64,000 nucleotides of DNA from Cladobotryum mycophilum (lineage: Eukaryota; Ascomycota; Sordariomycetes; Hypocreales; Hypocreaceae). Positions 1 to 12,203 of this stretch are shown piece after piece; positions within the stretch are counted from its first letter, which is position 1; every line of letters starts with the position of its first letter. The stretch spans positions 4,154,001-4,218,000 of the forward strand of contig JAVFKD010000004.1 of NCBI GenBank assembly GCA_036429605.1, read 5' to 3'. Made by a program: the position numbers and the translations under genes. The notes beneath the pieces were generated by a model that searched no databases, was not told where the DNA came from, and worked only from the letters and a program-made list of their open reading frames with translations.

Positions 1-494
1 AGCTTGACTTGACCAAGTCAGCCCTGGACTTTGTCCGAGACAGATACAAGGAGCAGTCTCAAGATTACCAGTTCTGGCGTCAGCAGCTTGGCCGCTACGG
101 CCTGACTGGTGAGGCCCAGACCGCTCTCATGGGCACCCTGTCCGAGGGTCAAAAGTCCCGTATCGTCTTTGCCCTGCTGGCCATTGACAACCCCAACATG
201 TTGCTTCTTGACGAGCCTACCAACGGTTTGGATATCCCCACCATTGACAGTTTGGCCGATGCCATCAACGCATTCAGTGGTGGTGTTATTGTCGTGTCTC
301 ACGACTTCAGGTAAGCCCTTATCCCACTCGTACGATACCAATAACTTTGATGCTAATACATCTCTAGATTACTTGACAAGATTGCCAAGCAGATTCTTGT
401 GTGCGAGAACCAGACCATCCGAGCATGGGATGGCAGTATCGGTGACTACAAGAACTACCTCCGCAAGAAGATGATTTCGGCCGGTGCCGTCTAA
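1..494 (+). CDS. ARB1: ABC-F ATPase, ARB1-like, 3' end only
   Basis: C-terminal part of a soluble ABC-F protein, a twin-ATPase family acting on ribosomes; ARB1 members work in 40S/60S ribosome biogenesis and shuttle between nucleus and cytoplasm. The frame is open from base 3. Visible are the second ABC domain's signature LSEGQKSR, the Walker B LLLDEPTNGLD, and the H-loop VVSHD. An intron at 311-367 (GTAAGC donor, CTAAT branch region, TAG acceptor) splits the codon after HDF. The short second exon (368-494) encodes a tail ending in SAGAV before TAA at 492. The stretch QFWRQQLGRYGL before the signature resembles ARB1/ABCF2 more than GCN20 or New1; this choice rests on recall of the family. The 5' part lies outside the window. 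Confidence 0.88.
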
Positions 495-1155
495 GCGGAT
501 GGGGTTGGTGATGGGCAAATAGCGATTGAATACACATATAGAGCGGAATGGATGATCAATGATAGGGAAAACGGACGGCTTAAATGGGTCATGGTGGCAT
601 GCGGCATAGGGTCATCGGGAAAGGGTAATGATGACTACGAAAGAAGCCGCAGAGCATGAGTAAGGCCGCGATACCCTAGAAAAGCGGGATGCATGCATTC
701 ATGACCGATGTTTTCATTTCATTTCACGGGATAGACTGGGTAGTTATTTTATTTGAGCTTTCTTGGGGTTTATGAGCTTGTCATGGCTCTCAGTAATAAA
801 ATGTGTGTTGCACTCTATGATTCGTGATGGTGGACTTGAGAAGCCGGTCAGATTTGAGAATCGATGTCGTTGTGATATGTCTGTTTATGGTTGTATTAGA
901 TGGGCATGTTATTGTATTAGATGGCATGTCGTGGGTTTGTGTGACTGTTACTTCCTACCGGTTGACTCATGCGGGCAACTCTCCATGCTTGCGGCTGTAT
1001 CCGTTAGAGGTTAAGATCAATGCCGCTTTTGGATATTTAAGTATTCAACATGCCTGGTAGCCATCACCAGGACATGATGCAGCATAATTTATATGAATTA
1101 TATTAGGCACAAACTATACCCTACAATATCTTTCGTCTCGAAGATTGTAGTAGCT

Positions 1156-1582
1156 ATGGCTGTTACAATCCGCCCCGCGACCGTGGACGATGCCCCCTCT
1201 ATGGCCCAAGTTCACTACAACGCCCTAGAGCTCTATCACGACTTTTACGGTGCCTTTTTCGTCACCCACCCGCGGGACTTGCTGCCTGAAGCTACGGCGT
1301 CCGCCTTGCAGAACCCGAAGAATGTGTTTCTGGTTGCGGTGGAGAAGGGATCGGGTGTGACGGTGGGGTTTGTGAGGTACAATGTTGTTGAGGCTACACC
1401 CGCGCGGGATAATGAGAAGGAGAAGGAGAGTGATAAGAAGGCGGAATCTGGGCCGACGATTTTTGCGGTAAAGGAGCATTTGAAGGAGTTGTGGGAGAGG
1501 TTTAATGAGAGGGGGAGGAGATGGATAAGTGTTATGGGAAGGCTGTAGGTGGGAGGAGACATATATGTAGGTTCCTTGCTCG

Positions 1583-1624
<42 letters not shown>

Positions 1625-2027
1625 CTACCTACCTATCTACCTAGGCAGTAGAGTAGGCTATGGTAACCAAGACTTGGGGGGCTAACGATTTTATTACGTG
1701 GACAGTTGTGAATCACCTGATGATTGAGCCCAAGTACCAACGACAAGGCATCGGGAAGACATTACTCGAGTCTGTCCTCGAACAGGCCGATGCGGCGGAG
1801 GAGGGCATGCCAGTGATGATTTTCTCATCGGCGGAGTCTGTCGAGCTGTATAGGAAACATGGGTTCGAGAGCCTGGGATCGTGGACGATTGATAATGGGT
1901 ATTGGGCGAGGGAGGTTGTTCGCGTTGAGGAAGGGCTGGGGATCGAGGGGAGTGAGGGTTTGGGGGGAGGTTTGAGGGGGTTAGGGAGGTGGAGGATTCG
2001 ATGGTTAGATGGCCCAAGGCGGGTTGA
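1156..2027 (+). CDS. GNAT-family N-acetyltransferase, frame broken twice
   Basis: Gcn5-related acetyltransferase that would transfer an acetyl group from acetyl-CoA to an unknown small molecule or amine. The start at 1156 gives MAVTIRPATVDDA, the usual first strand of fungal GNATs; upstream in-frame codons are not conserved in style. The acetyl-CoA loop is seen as QRQGIGKTLLE (near 1740-1780), then ELYRKHGFE. An intron at 1567-1705 holds a (CT)n tract and a GCTAAC branch point 20 bases before its AG. Two breaks interrupt the frame. At the G run 1511-1515, the conserved-looking MDKCYGKAVGGRRHI continues one frame over. At the G run 1962-1967, a plausible end (EVEDSMVRWPKAG, stop 2025-2027) lies one frame over. 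One extra G in each run restores a single protein. Read literally this is a pseudogene; I favour consensus errors. Confidence 0.75.
1589..1622. repeat. (CT)n microsatellite in the GNAT intron
   Basis: About 17 CT units followed by several ACCT units (to about 1645), inside the predicted intron of the acetyltransferase gene. Confidence 0.95.
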
Positions 2028-5000
2028 GATGCAATTCCGTGTTATACTGGTGGGGGGCATTGAAGTAGAGCTCATGAGGAAAGGAATAGATGGAAATAAT
2101 AGGAGTAAACATAAATCATTGGAAATAAGAAAAAGTATCCAAAATATCTGTAGAATAGCTGGCCAATGATGGTGGAATGCTACATCGAGAAAGGACATGA
2201 GAACGACGTGGCTATGATGATGTCAGGTTTTGTAATAGTACAGGGACCAAGGTCCTATAGGTTAGGTTAGCTAGTCAGTGTAATAAATTATCATAATAAG
2301 TAGAAACATTCCAAATCAGGAGAAACAGTAAATACGAAACTGTCTACCATGTTGTGCGTTCTGGTGTTCATCTTCCACCCCTTGCATGTTCTCCTAGAGA
2401 AGCATCACCCAATTTTGGGATTGTGCTCGGCATTTCAAGGGTCCGGTGCGCTTATATAAGACATTTCCCCAATCATAATGCGACGCTAGGTTAGGCCAAC
2501 CAACCAAAATCAGTAGCTGGGAGCTTTCAAAGACCTTCCATTCGTCAGTACATGATGCATGATGAAGAATGATAACCTGGTTTACTACTTGATAGAGAAA
2601 CAGAAAAGTAAAAATCGCAAAAAAAAAAAAAGGACAATACATGGTATACATGGTATTCTAGCGATAATAAATAAAAACTATAGTTTTGATTTTAGTTGAT
2701 GCTTTTTCGTTTCTCACGATGCCCTCCGCATCCGTCGTTGGTTGCCAAGGTCCAAGGTTCCCTGTGAGTTGTGTTTGCTGAAAAATGCCTCTGATCACCA
2801 ATCTTCTCTCCTGGGGTACGTACCAAAGGGGAGAGATTTCCATCGCCACCAAGGGGATGCATGTATGCGCTGCCTCGCTCACCGAGTTTGCTGGTGATGT
2901 GGAATAAAATAATATGATGACTAAGTAAAAATAAAAATTCGCCCTTTCTTTTTGCTTTATTTAATGCCATCTACTTACGAGGGTATCATATTGAAAGAAA
3001 GAGAAAGAAAAAAAAGGCAATTTTCATTACGTCTCGCAATCACTTTCCTTCATCATTCTCGTGATGTTTTTCTCTCCTCATTCCCCCAAGCCGTGTTTTC
3101 ACTAACCACCCCCCCCCACACACATCCCCAAAAGACAGGCGGCAACGAAGCTAAACCCGATACGTTGAAGCATATGAGACCTGGTAAAAAAAGAAAAGAA
3201 AAAGGAAAAAGTGCTTCCATGTCACTCCACCAGGGGGAGAGACTAGGGGACCCTCAAAATGCCAAGGTAGGGCAGCGGACAAGCGGGCTTCTGGAGAGCC
3301 TGGGGGAGGAGGAGACAAACACATGGGGAGTGGATGGGATTGGGGGGATAGAGAGAGTTTGGGTCTATTCTCTGAGACGTTAATGTCACGGATTTGGTGA
3401 TGGATGCAAAAGCTGCAGGCGAAACATTGTCTTTGCTTGTTTGTTCCAGCAAAACGGGAGGTTTGGGGGTCGTAATGTTTCCGTCTCCTTTCCTTTAGGA
3501 ATGCAATGACAAATTGAGATGGATCACGAAATGAAGCTGTACAGAACTTTTTTCTTTTCTTCTCTCTTTTTCGAGGGTCCCCCCGTTTTAGTGACGCAAG
3601 GATGTGGTGCATGGGGAAGGGAAAGGTACATTAGTTCTGTACCGGAAAATGTACCGTCAGCCTGACAGGGCACATTTTTGGCTGGGCTCTTCTTTCTTTG
3701 TATGTAATATGTACCCTTTTTCTTTTCCCCAATTTCTAAAAAACAAAGGTGCCTCAACAGAAGCCTACAAGGAGAAAATATTGAAGGGTCAACGTAAAAA
3801 AAATACAGTACGGAGTACACACGGAGTAGATGCAGAGTAGCGCGCGTTGGGTTTGGCCTGCTTTTGCTGCAAGGCTTTGGGCTTGGACAAACACACACAC
3901 ATCAACTGGAACTTTCAATGCCTACAAGTAGTAGTAGATACGCACGCGCGCACGGGACACGGAAAGCTGCCCGTTTCGCCGCCCCCTGACGCTGCAGGAA
4001 TTTAAGGCCGCCGGACGGACAAGTTAAAAAATAAAGAAAAAGGCCCCCATCTTGTGCTATCGTGTATCGTGTATCGTGTGGTATCCTTTGCGGGCAATCG
4101 TGGGTAGTGTTCTCTCTTTTTTTTTTTTTTTTCCTTTTCCTTGCTTTTCCATCTGCCCTTTCTGGGGGCGTCAGGCGACGACCATTTGAGACATAAAGAG
4201 AGAGAAAAAAGCAACTTTAGGATCGTCGTGTTGCTCATTATTGGGCATTTACAGGGAAGTGATTGGGTCGTGAGATCGGTGCATTCTTGAGATCGTGTGC
4301 TCTGTTGCCGAGAGAGTATGTACGGCAGTATCTGGTTGAATAGGTGCCTGGAAGGGATGGGGTGATTTCTCTTGGTCTGGCGGAGGATGTATTTTTATTC
4401 TCGTCATGGTAGGTGATACAAGCACACGACGATGAAAATACGGGGGTCGCGTGGTGTTGATGGTGTCTTTTTTTTGCTGTTGGCGGAGCATCCTTCCGGT
4501 GGCCAATGTACAGTACCTGTAATGTTCATGGATCCATTGGAGAGGAGAGGAGATGATGTTCATGACATGGATTGTTGTAGCAGGCAGTTTTGGTGTGGCG
4601 CATCCCAGTCATTTGGCGTGAGAGGCCTGTCCCGCCCTGGAAGCCCTGGAGTTGTGTAGTACTCCGTTAGGTGTTGGTACCTTCTTGGGCTGGCTGTATC
4701 CGTAGCCGCAATAACTGTAGCATCGTTACGCTGCTGCTGCTGCTGATGCTGCTGCTGCAACTGCGCCAAACGTAGATCGATCTTCCAGACAGGGCGGCTT
4801 GCTTGCTTGGGGAGGGTCGCGGACAGACCGGCTCCAGACTCCTTTCAGCCAACGCATCAGTCCACCATCACCACTGGTTTCGCTTGCGCAGGCTTGCGTC
4901 TCCGCCTGCCTCTCGCTCGCTCGCTCGTTTTCTCGCTCTCACTCACTCCCTCACTCACGTTCTTCTTTTTCCTCTCCCCATCCCATTCCCCCGTTTCCGT

Positions 5001-5583
5001 TCAGGCTTCTACCACCCCCTCCCCCCTTCCGTCCTCCCCATCCCGAGTAATTCATCACCTCCCCTCCTCCTGCCATCTCCAGAAAACCATCGTCAACCCC
5101 ATCGCCATTTTACCATCACCAGAAGCATCACGCCCTTTCTTCTTTTTTTCTCTTCTTCCCCTGCTGCTTGCGCGCGTTCTTGTCGCCCATTGCCCATCCA
5201 TCGACGAACATTGGTCTCGTCAGTCATCCTCCGGCGAGGCTTTTCTTCTTCTTTTTTCTCCCACTTCCTTAATTCGAATCCCACCCTCGACGAGTCTCGA
5301 CTCTCCATCAACACCACGAGTACCATCACGTCTATTTTAATACAACAACCCACTATACAACCTAAACCAATACCACCCCCACCCCCCATCCGTCGATTCC
5401 CTTATCACGAATTCTACGTACATAAAAAGCGCGCCTGCACATGGGGCCGTGTCTTTAAGTAGGCCATCGACCTACGACATCTTCATCCCCCCCTCCCCCA
5501 TCTTGGAGGTTGCCGGCGGACCCTCTCTCCTCTCCCCCCCAAAGCTCCATCTTCAGCTGCAAACTCCAGCTCGACCATCCACC
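2028..5583. other. Intergenic stretch and INO80 leader; no gene seen
   Basis: About 3.5 kb without a supportable gene. Open frames here are short, on both strands, and lack family motifs. It holds homopolymer tracts (A at 2620-2632, C near 3107-3116, T near 4115-4131), a TACGGAGTA/ACGGAGTA pair at 3809-3828, and a (CTG)n tract with one GAT at 4731-4758. From about 4850 to 5583 the + strand is pyrimidine-rich (long C/T tracts), typical of a fungal promoter and 5' leader, and runs into the INO80 start. Confidence 0.7.
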
Positions 5584-8500
5584 ATGGAGTCCAATTTCCG
5601 TTCCACGGTGCTGCAGCGGCACCCCGACGATGACGAGCGAGACCGCGAGAGACAACATCGGCGCGACGTGATGAACCCAACGCCCACGCACCGACACTCC
5701 ACATTCAGTCTGCGCTCACCAACACACGCGCAGGCCGAGTTCCATCCTCCGCCCTACGCATCCCCCAACAACGCCGGCTCGACGCATCAATCGCCGTCTC
5801 GACCGCCGCCTCTACATAATCGTAGCCCTTACATGTCATCGACGGCTCCGGTGTCTGGTGGTCCTGCGCATCCTCTGCCTCCTCCGGCTGGGCTTGCTCC
5901 ATCATCATCGTCATCAGTGGGCCATCACAATTCTGCATCGCCGCTGCACCCCCGGCCGCATACTATCCTCCGCCTGCAGCAGCTTCATCGTCGGATTCTC
6001 ATCATCCTCGCGATAAACCAGTGGGTGGCAGTTTCTACGATCCTTTAACTGATACGACGACAAAGGAGCGCCGCATCTCCGACTCGTGGCACAACGCGCC
6101 CCAAGTGGCTACGCCAAAGGTAAGCAAGCTCGATCGATTAGAATCAATCCCACTTCTTTTTTTAACTTCAACCCGACCGCGTGTCCTTTCATAACTTTTT
6201 GCTTTGTCCCTTTTAAAACCCTGGAACTGGGCAAGTACCAGATGCATCATCATCCCGCAAAAAATTTCCCACTCTTTTTTACACCTTCACCTCCTGATTA
6301 ATAGCATTGCCATTGTCATTGCCATGCCTGTGTACTCCCTCCCTGATTAAAAAGGAACGCGTCTCTGACATGGAATTTTTTAAAAAGCACCAGCCTCGAG
6401 AGCCGTACCAGTACCCTCAACCGGTTGAACAGCAGCACCAATCAAGTTACTACAACGGCAACTATTCATCGCCGAGAGCAAGAACTTCATCATTCAATCG
6501 GCCCCCAAGCCCCCTCTCGCACTCGCACCCAAACCTTCCGGCCGGCTCCATCAGCCCCCTAGTCGCCATTCTCATATGACTTCGCCAAGCACAAGGCATG
6601 CGCCCGCGTCAAGTATTAATTCCAACACCAACGGCACGTCTACACTGCCGCCATTGATGAAGACGGACTTGGCTGCTCCATCGCCACCCAAACCCACCAT
6701 GGCTGCTGCTGCTACGAGCGTAAGCCTGCCCCTAAACATGAAAAGTCGGCCACCTGACGCTGACCTGAACCAGACTCCAAGTCGGGCAGCTGACCCAATG
6801 TCCTTCTCTAATATTCTTTCCAACTCGGAGCCTGCGCCTGCTCCCACTCCCACGCCTGCCCCCGCACGCTCTCCCGCTCCCGCTCCCGCTCCCGCTCCAA
6901 TACTAGCCAAGCCCATAATGCAGGCACCGCCAAAGGCGCCTTCGCCAGCTCCACCACCCGCTCCCCCGCCTGCCCCTATCGTCGAGGTCCGAGAGCCTGA
7001 CAACGATGGTGACACGGAAATGGAAAAGGAGGCGGAAACAGAGCCCGAGCCAGAGCCAGAGCCCGAGCCAGAACCTGAACCAGAGCCAGAGCCTGTTGCC
7101 CCTGTGAAGAAGCCCGAGACCATTGCCAAGAAAAAGGAGAAGATCATACGCAAGTCGACAAAGGGCCGTGTCTCGGATATCAGAGAGACGGAAGCACCAA
7201 AGAAGAGCCGCAGGTCCTCTGTTAAGAAAGAATCGCCTACTCCCCGTCCTCCTTCCAAGCGACAAGCAAATGGCCTCCCCAAACAAAAGACTTGGTCGAA
7301 TGAGATGGAGAGGAAGATTCAAAACGCCGAAATCCAGATTGAGAACGACGTATCGAAGCTGGATCCCTCAGAGTTTGATGAGGATGTGTACAAAGACCAG
7401 GCTCGTAAACGCAGACGTATCATGACTGAACGTGATGCCGATCGTAACTTCCTCCGTCGCGACGAATATGTCAAATCATCAGGGAAAAGGCTGGCTGAGC
7501 ACGCCGAGCTCGGTAAACGACGCTACGATGACGTCTTTTACGACGAGGCTCTCCACGAGGTCCGCGAGCAAGAATTATTTGCCGAAAAGGAACGAAAGAA
7601 GGACATGCAGCGCAAGCGACGTCGCGAGAAGTCAATGGCCGTCACTATAGAACAAAAGGAGGCCGCTCTCGCCCGCGCAGAGGCCGCCGAGGATGAAGCT
7701 GAGCGGCAGAAGCATCTACGCGATGCCGAGCGCGCCAACAAGAAGGCACAGCAAACCAAGCTCATCCTCCAAAAGGGTATCAAGGGCCCCGCTCGCAACG
7801 TTGAGCTGAACCTCGAAGGCGGTACAATGTCCAGTTTCCAAGCCTCTGATGTCGAGACACCTAAGAGCAAGGGCAAGCGAACTGGTAATCGTCCCAAGAA
7901 ATCCAAGGAGCAGAAGCAGGCCGAGAAGGACTCGGCCGAGGCTGCCCAAGCTGCTTTGGATGCCGGGGAGGAACTCCCACCACCTAAAGAAGAGACCAGA
8001 GTTCGCATCAAGATCAAGGGCAAGACCAAAACCGACGCCGAAAAGCCTCCCAAGGAGAAGCCAGAGCCCAAGGAAAAGGACAAGGACAAGGAAAAGGAAA
8101 AGGAAAAAGAAAAGGTTGAAGAGGTTCCTGATCTGGAGAAGAAGTTCATTTCCAAGGGCTACAACCAAATCTACGATCAAATTTGGCGCGACATGGCTCG
8201 AAAGGACATCAACAAGACCTTCAAGTTGGCTGTTGATTCATTTGCAACAAAGAGCTCGAATCTAAAGAAGACGGCCATACTCGCATCCAAAGAAGCTAAG
8301 CGCTGGCAGCTGCGAACCAACAAGGGTACCAAAGATCTCCAGGCTCGCGCGAAGCGTGTCATGCGTGACATGATGAGCTTCTGGAAGAGGAACGAGCGAG
8401 AGGAGCGTGATTTGCGAAAGGCGGCCGAGAAACAGGAGATTGAGAATGCCCGCAAGGAAGAAGCCGATCGTGAAGCTGCACGACAGAAGAGGAAACTCAA

Positions 8501-11500
8501 TTTCCTCATCTCCCAGACTGAGCTGTACTCTCACTTTATTGGCAAGAAGATCAAGACCGATGAGGTGGAGAGGAGTACGGACAATCCTGATATCGCCCCA
8601 GAAGCACATCGGCAGCGGGAGAATAAGCTGTCGGTACAGGAACCAACTGGCCCCATCACTGGCAAGGTCACAGACTTTGAGAATCTTGACTTTGACAATG
8701 AAGACGAGACTGTTCTTCAGGCGGCCGCCATGGCCAACGCCCAGAATGCCATTGCCGAGGCACAGAAGAAGGCGCGTGATTTCAACAACCAAGGCTTGGA
8801 CATGGACGATGAGGGCGAGATGAACTTTCAGAACCCGACTGGTCTTGGCGATGTCGAAATCGAGCAGCCTAAACTTATCAACACGCAGCTCAAGGAATAC
8901 CAGCTCAAGGGTCTCAACTGGCTCGTCAATCTCTATGAACAAGGTATCAACGGTATTCTGGCAGACGAAATGGGTCTCGGAAAGACTGTTCAGTCCATTT
9001 CCGTCATGGCTTACCTGGCGGAGAAGCACGACATATGGGGTCCTTTCCTGGTTGTGGCACCCGCTTCGACGTTGCACAACTGGCAGCAGGAAATTGCCAA
9101 GTTCGTTCCCGAATTCAAGATCCTCCCGTACTGGGGTAGCGCAGGTGACCGTAAGGTGCTGCGAAAGTTTTGGGACAGAAAGCACACCACCTACAAGAAG
9201 GATGCGCCGTTCCATGTGTGCATTACTTCCTACCAGTTGGTCGTGTCCGACGTTGCCTATTTCCAGAAGATGAGATGGCAGTACATGATTCTCGATGAAG
9301 CCCAGGCCATCAAGAGTTCTCAAAGTTCCCGTTGGAAGTGCTTGCTTGGCTTCCACTGCCGAAACCGACTGCTGCTCACCGGTACACCGATTCAAAACAA
9401 CATGCAGGAACTGTGGGCCCTTTTGCATTTCATTATGCCCTCACTTTTCGATTCTCACGATGAATTCAGCGAATGGTTCTCCAAGGACATTGAATCTCAT
9501 GCTCAGAGTAACACGAAGCTTAATGAAGACCAGCTTAAGCGTCTGCACATGATTCTGAAACCCTTCATGTTGCGTCGTGTGAAGAAGCACGTCCAAAAGG
9601 AACTCGGAGACAAGATCGAGATGGACGTCTTCTGCAATCTCACCTACAGACAGCGGGCCTACTACAGCAACTTGCGGAACCAGATTAATATCATGGATCT
9701 CGTCGAGAAGGCGACCATGGGCGACGACCAGGACTCTGGTACCCTGATGAACCTGGTCATGCAGTTCAGAAAGGTGTGCAACCATCCCGATTTGTTTGAG
9801 CGAGCCGAGGTTACTTCACCCTACTCCTTTGGATACTTTGCCGAAACCGCCTCTTTCGTACGAGAGGGCAGCACAGTTGCTGTTGGCTATTCTGCTAAAA
9901 GCTTGATCGACTATCAGCTCCCCTCGCTTGTTTGGACTGAGGGTGGTCGACTCTACAAACCTGGCCAGGACAACGAGAAGGCCGGTTGGCGCAACAAGGC
10001 TCTCAGTCATATGATGAACATTTGGTCGCCAGAGAATGTTCAAGCTAGCACAGATGAGAACAAGGCGTTTTCATGGCTTCGCTTCGCAGATGCTACTCCT
10101 GGTGATGTGTACAAGGCTTCACACAGCAGTCTCTTTGATCGTGCGGTCGATGAGTTGCAGAAACGCGACAGGCTTGGTGCGATGAATGTGGCTTATGACG
10201 AGCCAGAGGACAAGAACTTTACCCCAGCACATTGCCTATTCAAGATTCGCGAGCGACGCAATCAAGATGCTCTAGCGGCGATTACAAATGAGGGCATCCT
10301 TGAGACTCTCATGACCGTTTCTCGCGTCAAGTACCGTAGCTCCGGTCTTGGTCGCCTGGAAATTGCTGCTCGGCCCCGTGCTTCAGCTCCGCCCATTGAA
10401 GTTTCTTGCAACAAATTTAGCTCGGTTATTGAACGCGAGAACTCCCTGTTCAACTTCCACATTCGCAAGAATCTCTATGGCCCCACGCTCTCCGAGGAGC
10501 GCGCTCTTGTTGATAAGAAGGTTCCGCTTGCGCTGTACCCTGTCAACAAGGTACTACCCAAGCCGGACCAGGACAAGAGGCGATTCACAAATATCACCGT
10601 TCCCTCCATGCATCGCTTCGTCACTGACAGTGGTAAGCTTGCCAAGCTGGACGAGCTGCTCTTCAAGCTCAAAAACGAAAATCATCGTGTTCTGCTTTAC
10701 TTCCAGATGACTCGCATGATTGACATGATGGAGGAGTACTTGACGTACCGCAACTACAAATACTGCCGATTGGATGGTTCCACCAAGTTGGAGGATCGTC
10801 GTGACACGGTGCACGATTTCCAGACCAGGCCAGAAATCTTCATCTTCCTGCTGTCTACACGTGCAGGTGGTCTTGGTATCAATCTTACCTCTGCAGACAC
10901 AGTCATCTTCTATGATTCTGATTGGAATCCTACGATTGACTCTCAAGCCATGGACCGAGCGCACAGATTGGGCCAGACCCGACAGGTTACTGTCTACCGT
11001 CTCATCACCCGCGGCACCATTGAGGAGCGTATCCGTAAGAGAGCTCTTCAAAAGGAAGAAGTCCAGCGTGTCGTCATCCAGGGTGGTGGTGCGAGCGTTG
11101 ATTTCTCTGGCCGCCGCGCTCCTGAGAACCGCAACCGTGACATTGCCATGTGGCTGGCCGATGATGAGCAGGCAGAGTTGATTGAGCGTCGCGAGAAGGA
11201 GCTTCTGGAGTCTGGAGAGTATGAGAAGCAGAAGAAGAAGGGCGGGAAGCGGAAGAAGGTAGAGGCTCCCGCCAGCTTAGACGACATGTACCACGAAGGT
11301 GAGTATCCCATTTCTTTGAGTGGGAAGATGAAGACTAACAGTATTTTAGGCGAGGGTAACTTTGACGATGGAAGTAAAATTGGTGCTTCAGGCACAGCAA
11401 CACCTGCGGAACCTGAACCCAAGGGAAAGAAGGGCAGAACAAAGGGAGTTGGCAAGAGGGCCAAGACGACTAAGCAACGACTTGCCATTGCCGATGGTAT

Positions 11501-11513
11501 GATTGATGCTTGA
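5584..11513 (+). CDS. INO80: INO80 chromatin-remodelling ATPase
   Basis: Catalytic subunit of the nuclear INO80 complex, which slides nucleosomes and exchanges H2A.Z. The start at 5584 has a CACCATGG context. Order of parts: low-complexity Pro/Ser/His region; Pro-Ala and Glu-Pro repeats (about 6840-7100); Lys/Glu-rich coiled coil; DBINO region (about 8170-8560); SNF2 ATPase with DEMGLGKT at 8964-8987 and DEAQ box at 9294-9305; a long insertion (about 9830-10600) typical of INO80-class split ATPases; helicase C lobe with RAHRLGQTRQ at 10956-10985; basic tail. Intron 1 is 6120-6393 (CTGAC branch, CAG acceptor); intron 2 is 11299-11349 (GTGAGT, CTAAC, TAG), 51 bp without a stop. The frame breaks at C runs 5949-5953 and 6555-6559; one extra C in each joins the N-terminal pieces smoothly. 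Loss of function in this gene is unlikely. Confidence 0.93.
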
Positions 11514-12203
11514 GCTTGGGTCGGCGGAGATTATGCACCCTAGCTCAGCACATAATATGTGTGAAAATATTACGATTGTATCAACATTTTGGAGGACGGT
11601 AACCGGATGGACGGAATGGAGAACGGCGCGAATCTTTTGTGAAAGGGGATGAGTGAGATGCATCAAAGCGCTACACGATTGGACTTGCTAGAGATGCTTG
11701 CACAAAAATGGGAAAAGTTGGCTTTCATGGTCAACGGGGGCGGATTGCTGAAGATGCCTCAGATGGAGTGGCTTGACTGTATTACTACTGGTAGACGGAT
11801 ATATATCTGTATGATGCTGGAAGACTTACCTTTCAGCTGCGTTTAGGAGACAAATGAGTAATAGCGATGATCATATTTACTGTTTGGTAACGTGAAGTGA
11901 CTGCTAGGTATGTCATGTTTTTCTTTACTCCTGTCTAGTACTGGTCTTTATATGATTCATAGGGGTTATTCCTCTTTAGTTTGTGCTGTCTGTTAAGAAG
12001 AGGAGTTGCGCAGAAACACAGTATACCCCGCAGAGCGAAGGCCTCAGTTGTGAGCCTGACCCCTGAGGTGATGATTTTCTGACTACATCCGAACTTGAGA
12101 TTGTCATGAAGCCTCACTTTCTTCTTACCTTTTCTTCGCTTCGAGCTTTAATGATACGCCTTATCAGAAATAAAGGCGATGAGTCAAAATTTTCGCCTCG
12201 AGA
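11514..12203. other. Intergenic, nothing recognised
   Basis: Region between INO80 and the zinc-finger gene. It should hold the INO80 3' UTR and the downstream promoter. I see no conserved open frame or repeat. Confidence 0.6.

Noticed and set aside
4803..5462. Overlapping open frames of up to 219 codons before INO80
   Set aside because: Composition is Ser/Pro/Leu/Phe-rich from C/T tracts and all three frames look alike; this is a pyrimidine-rich leader, not a gene.
6572..7322. Long antisense frames opposite INO80 (Gly/Ser-rich)
   Set aside because: They mirror the Pro-Ala and Glu-Pro codon repeats of INO80 and have no motifs.
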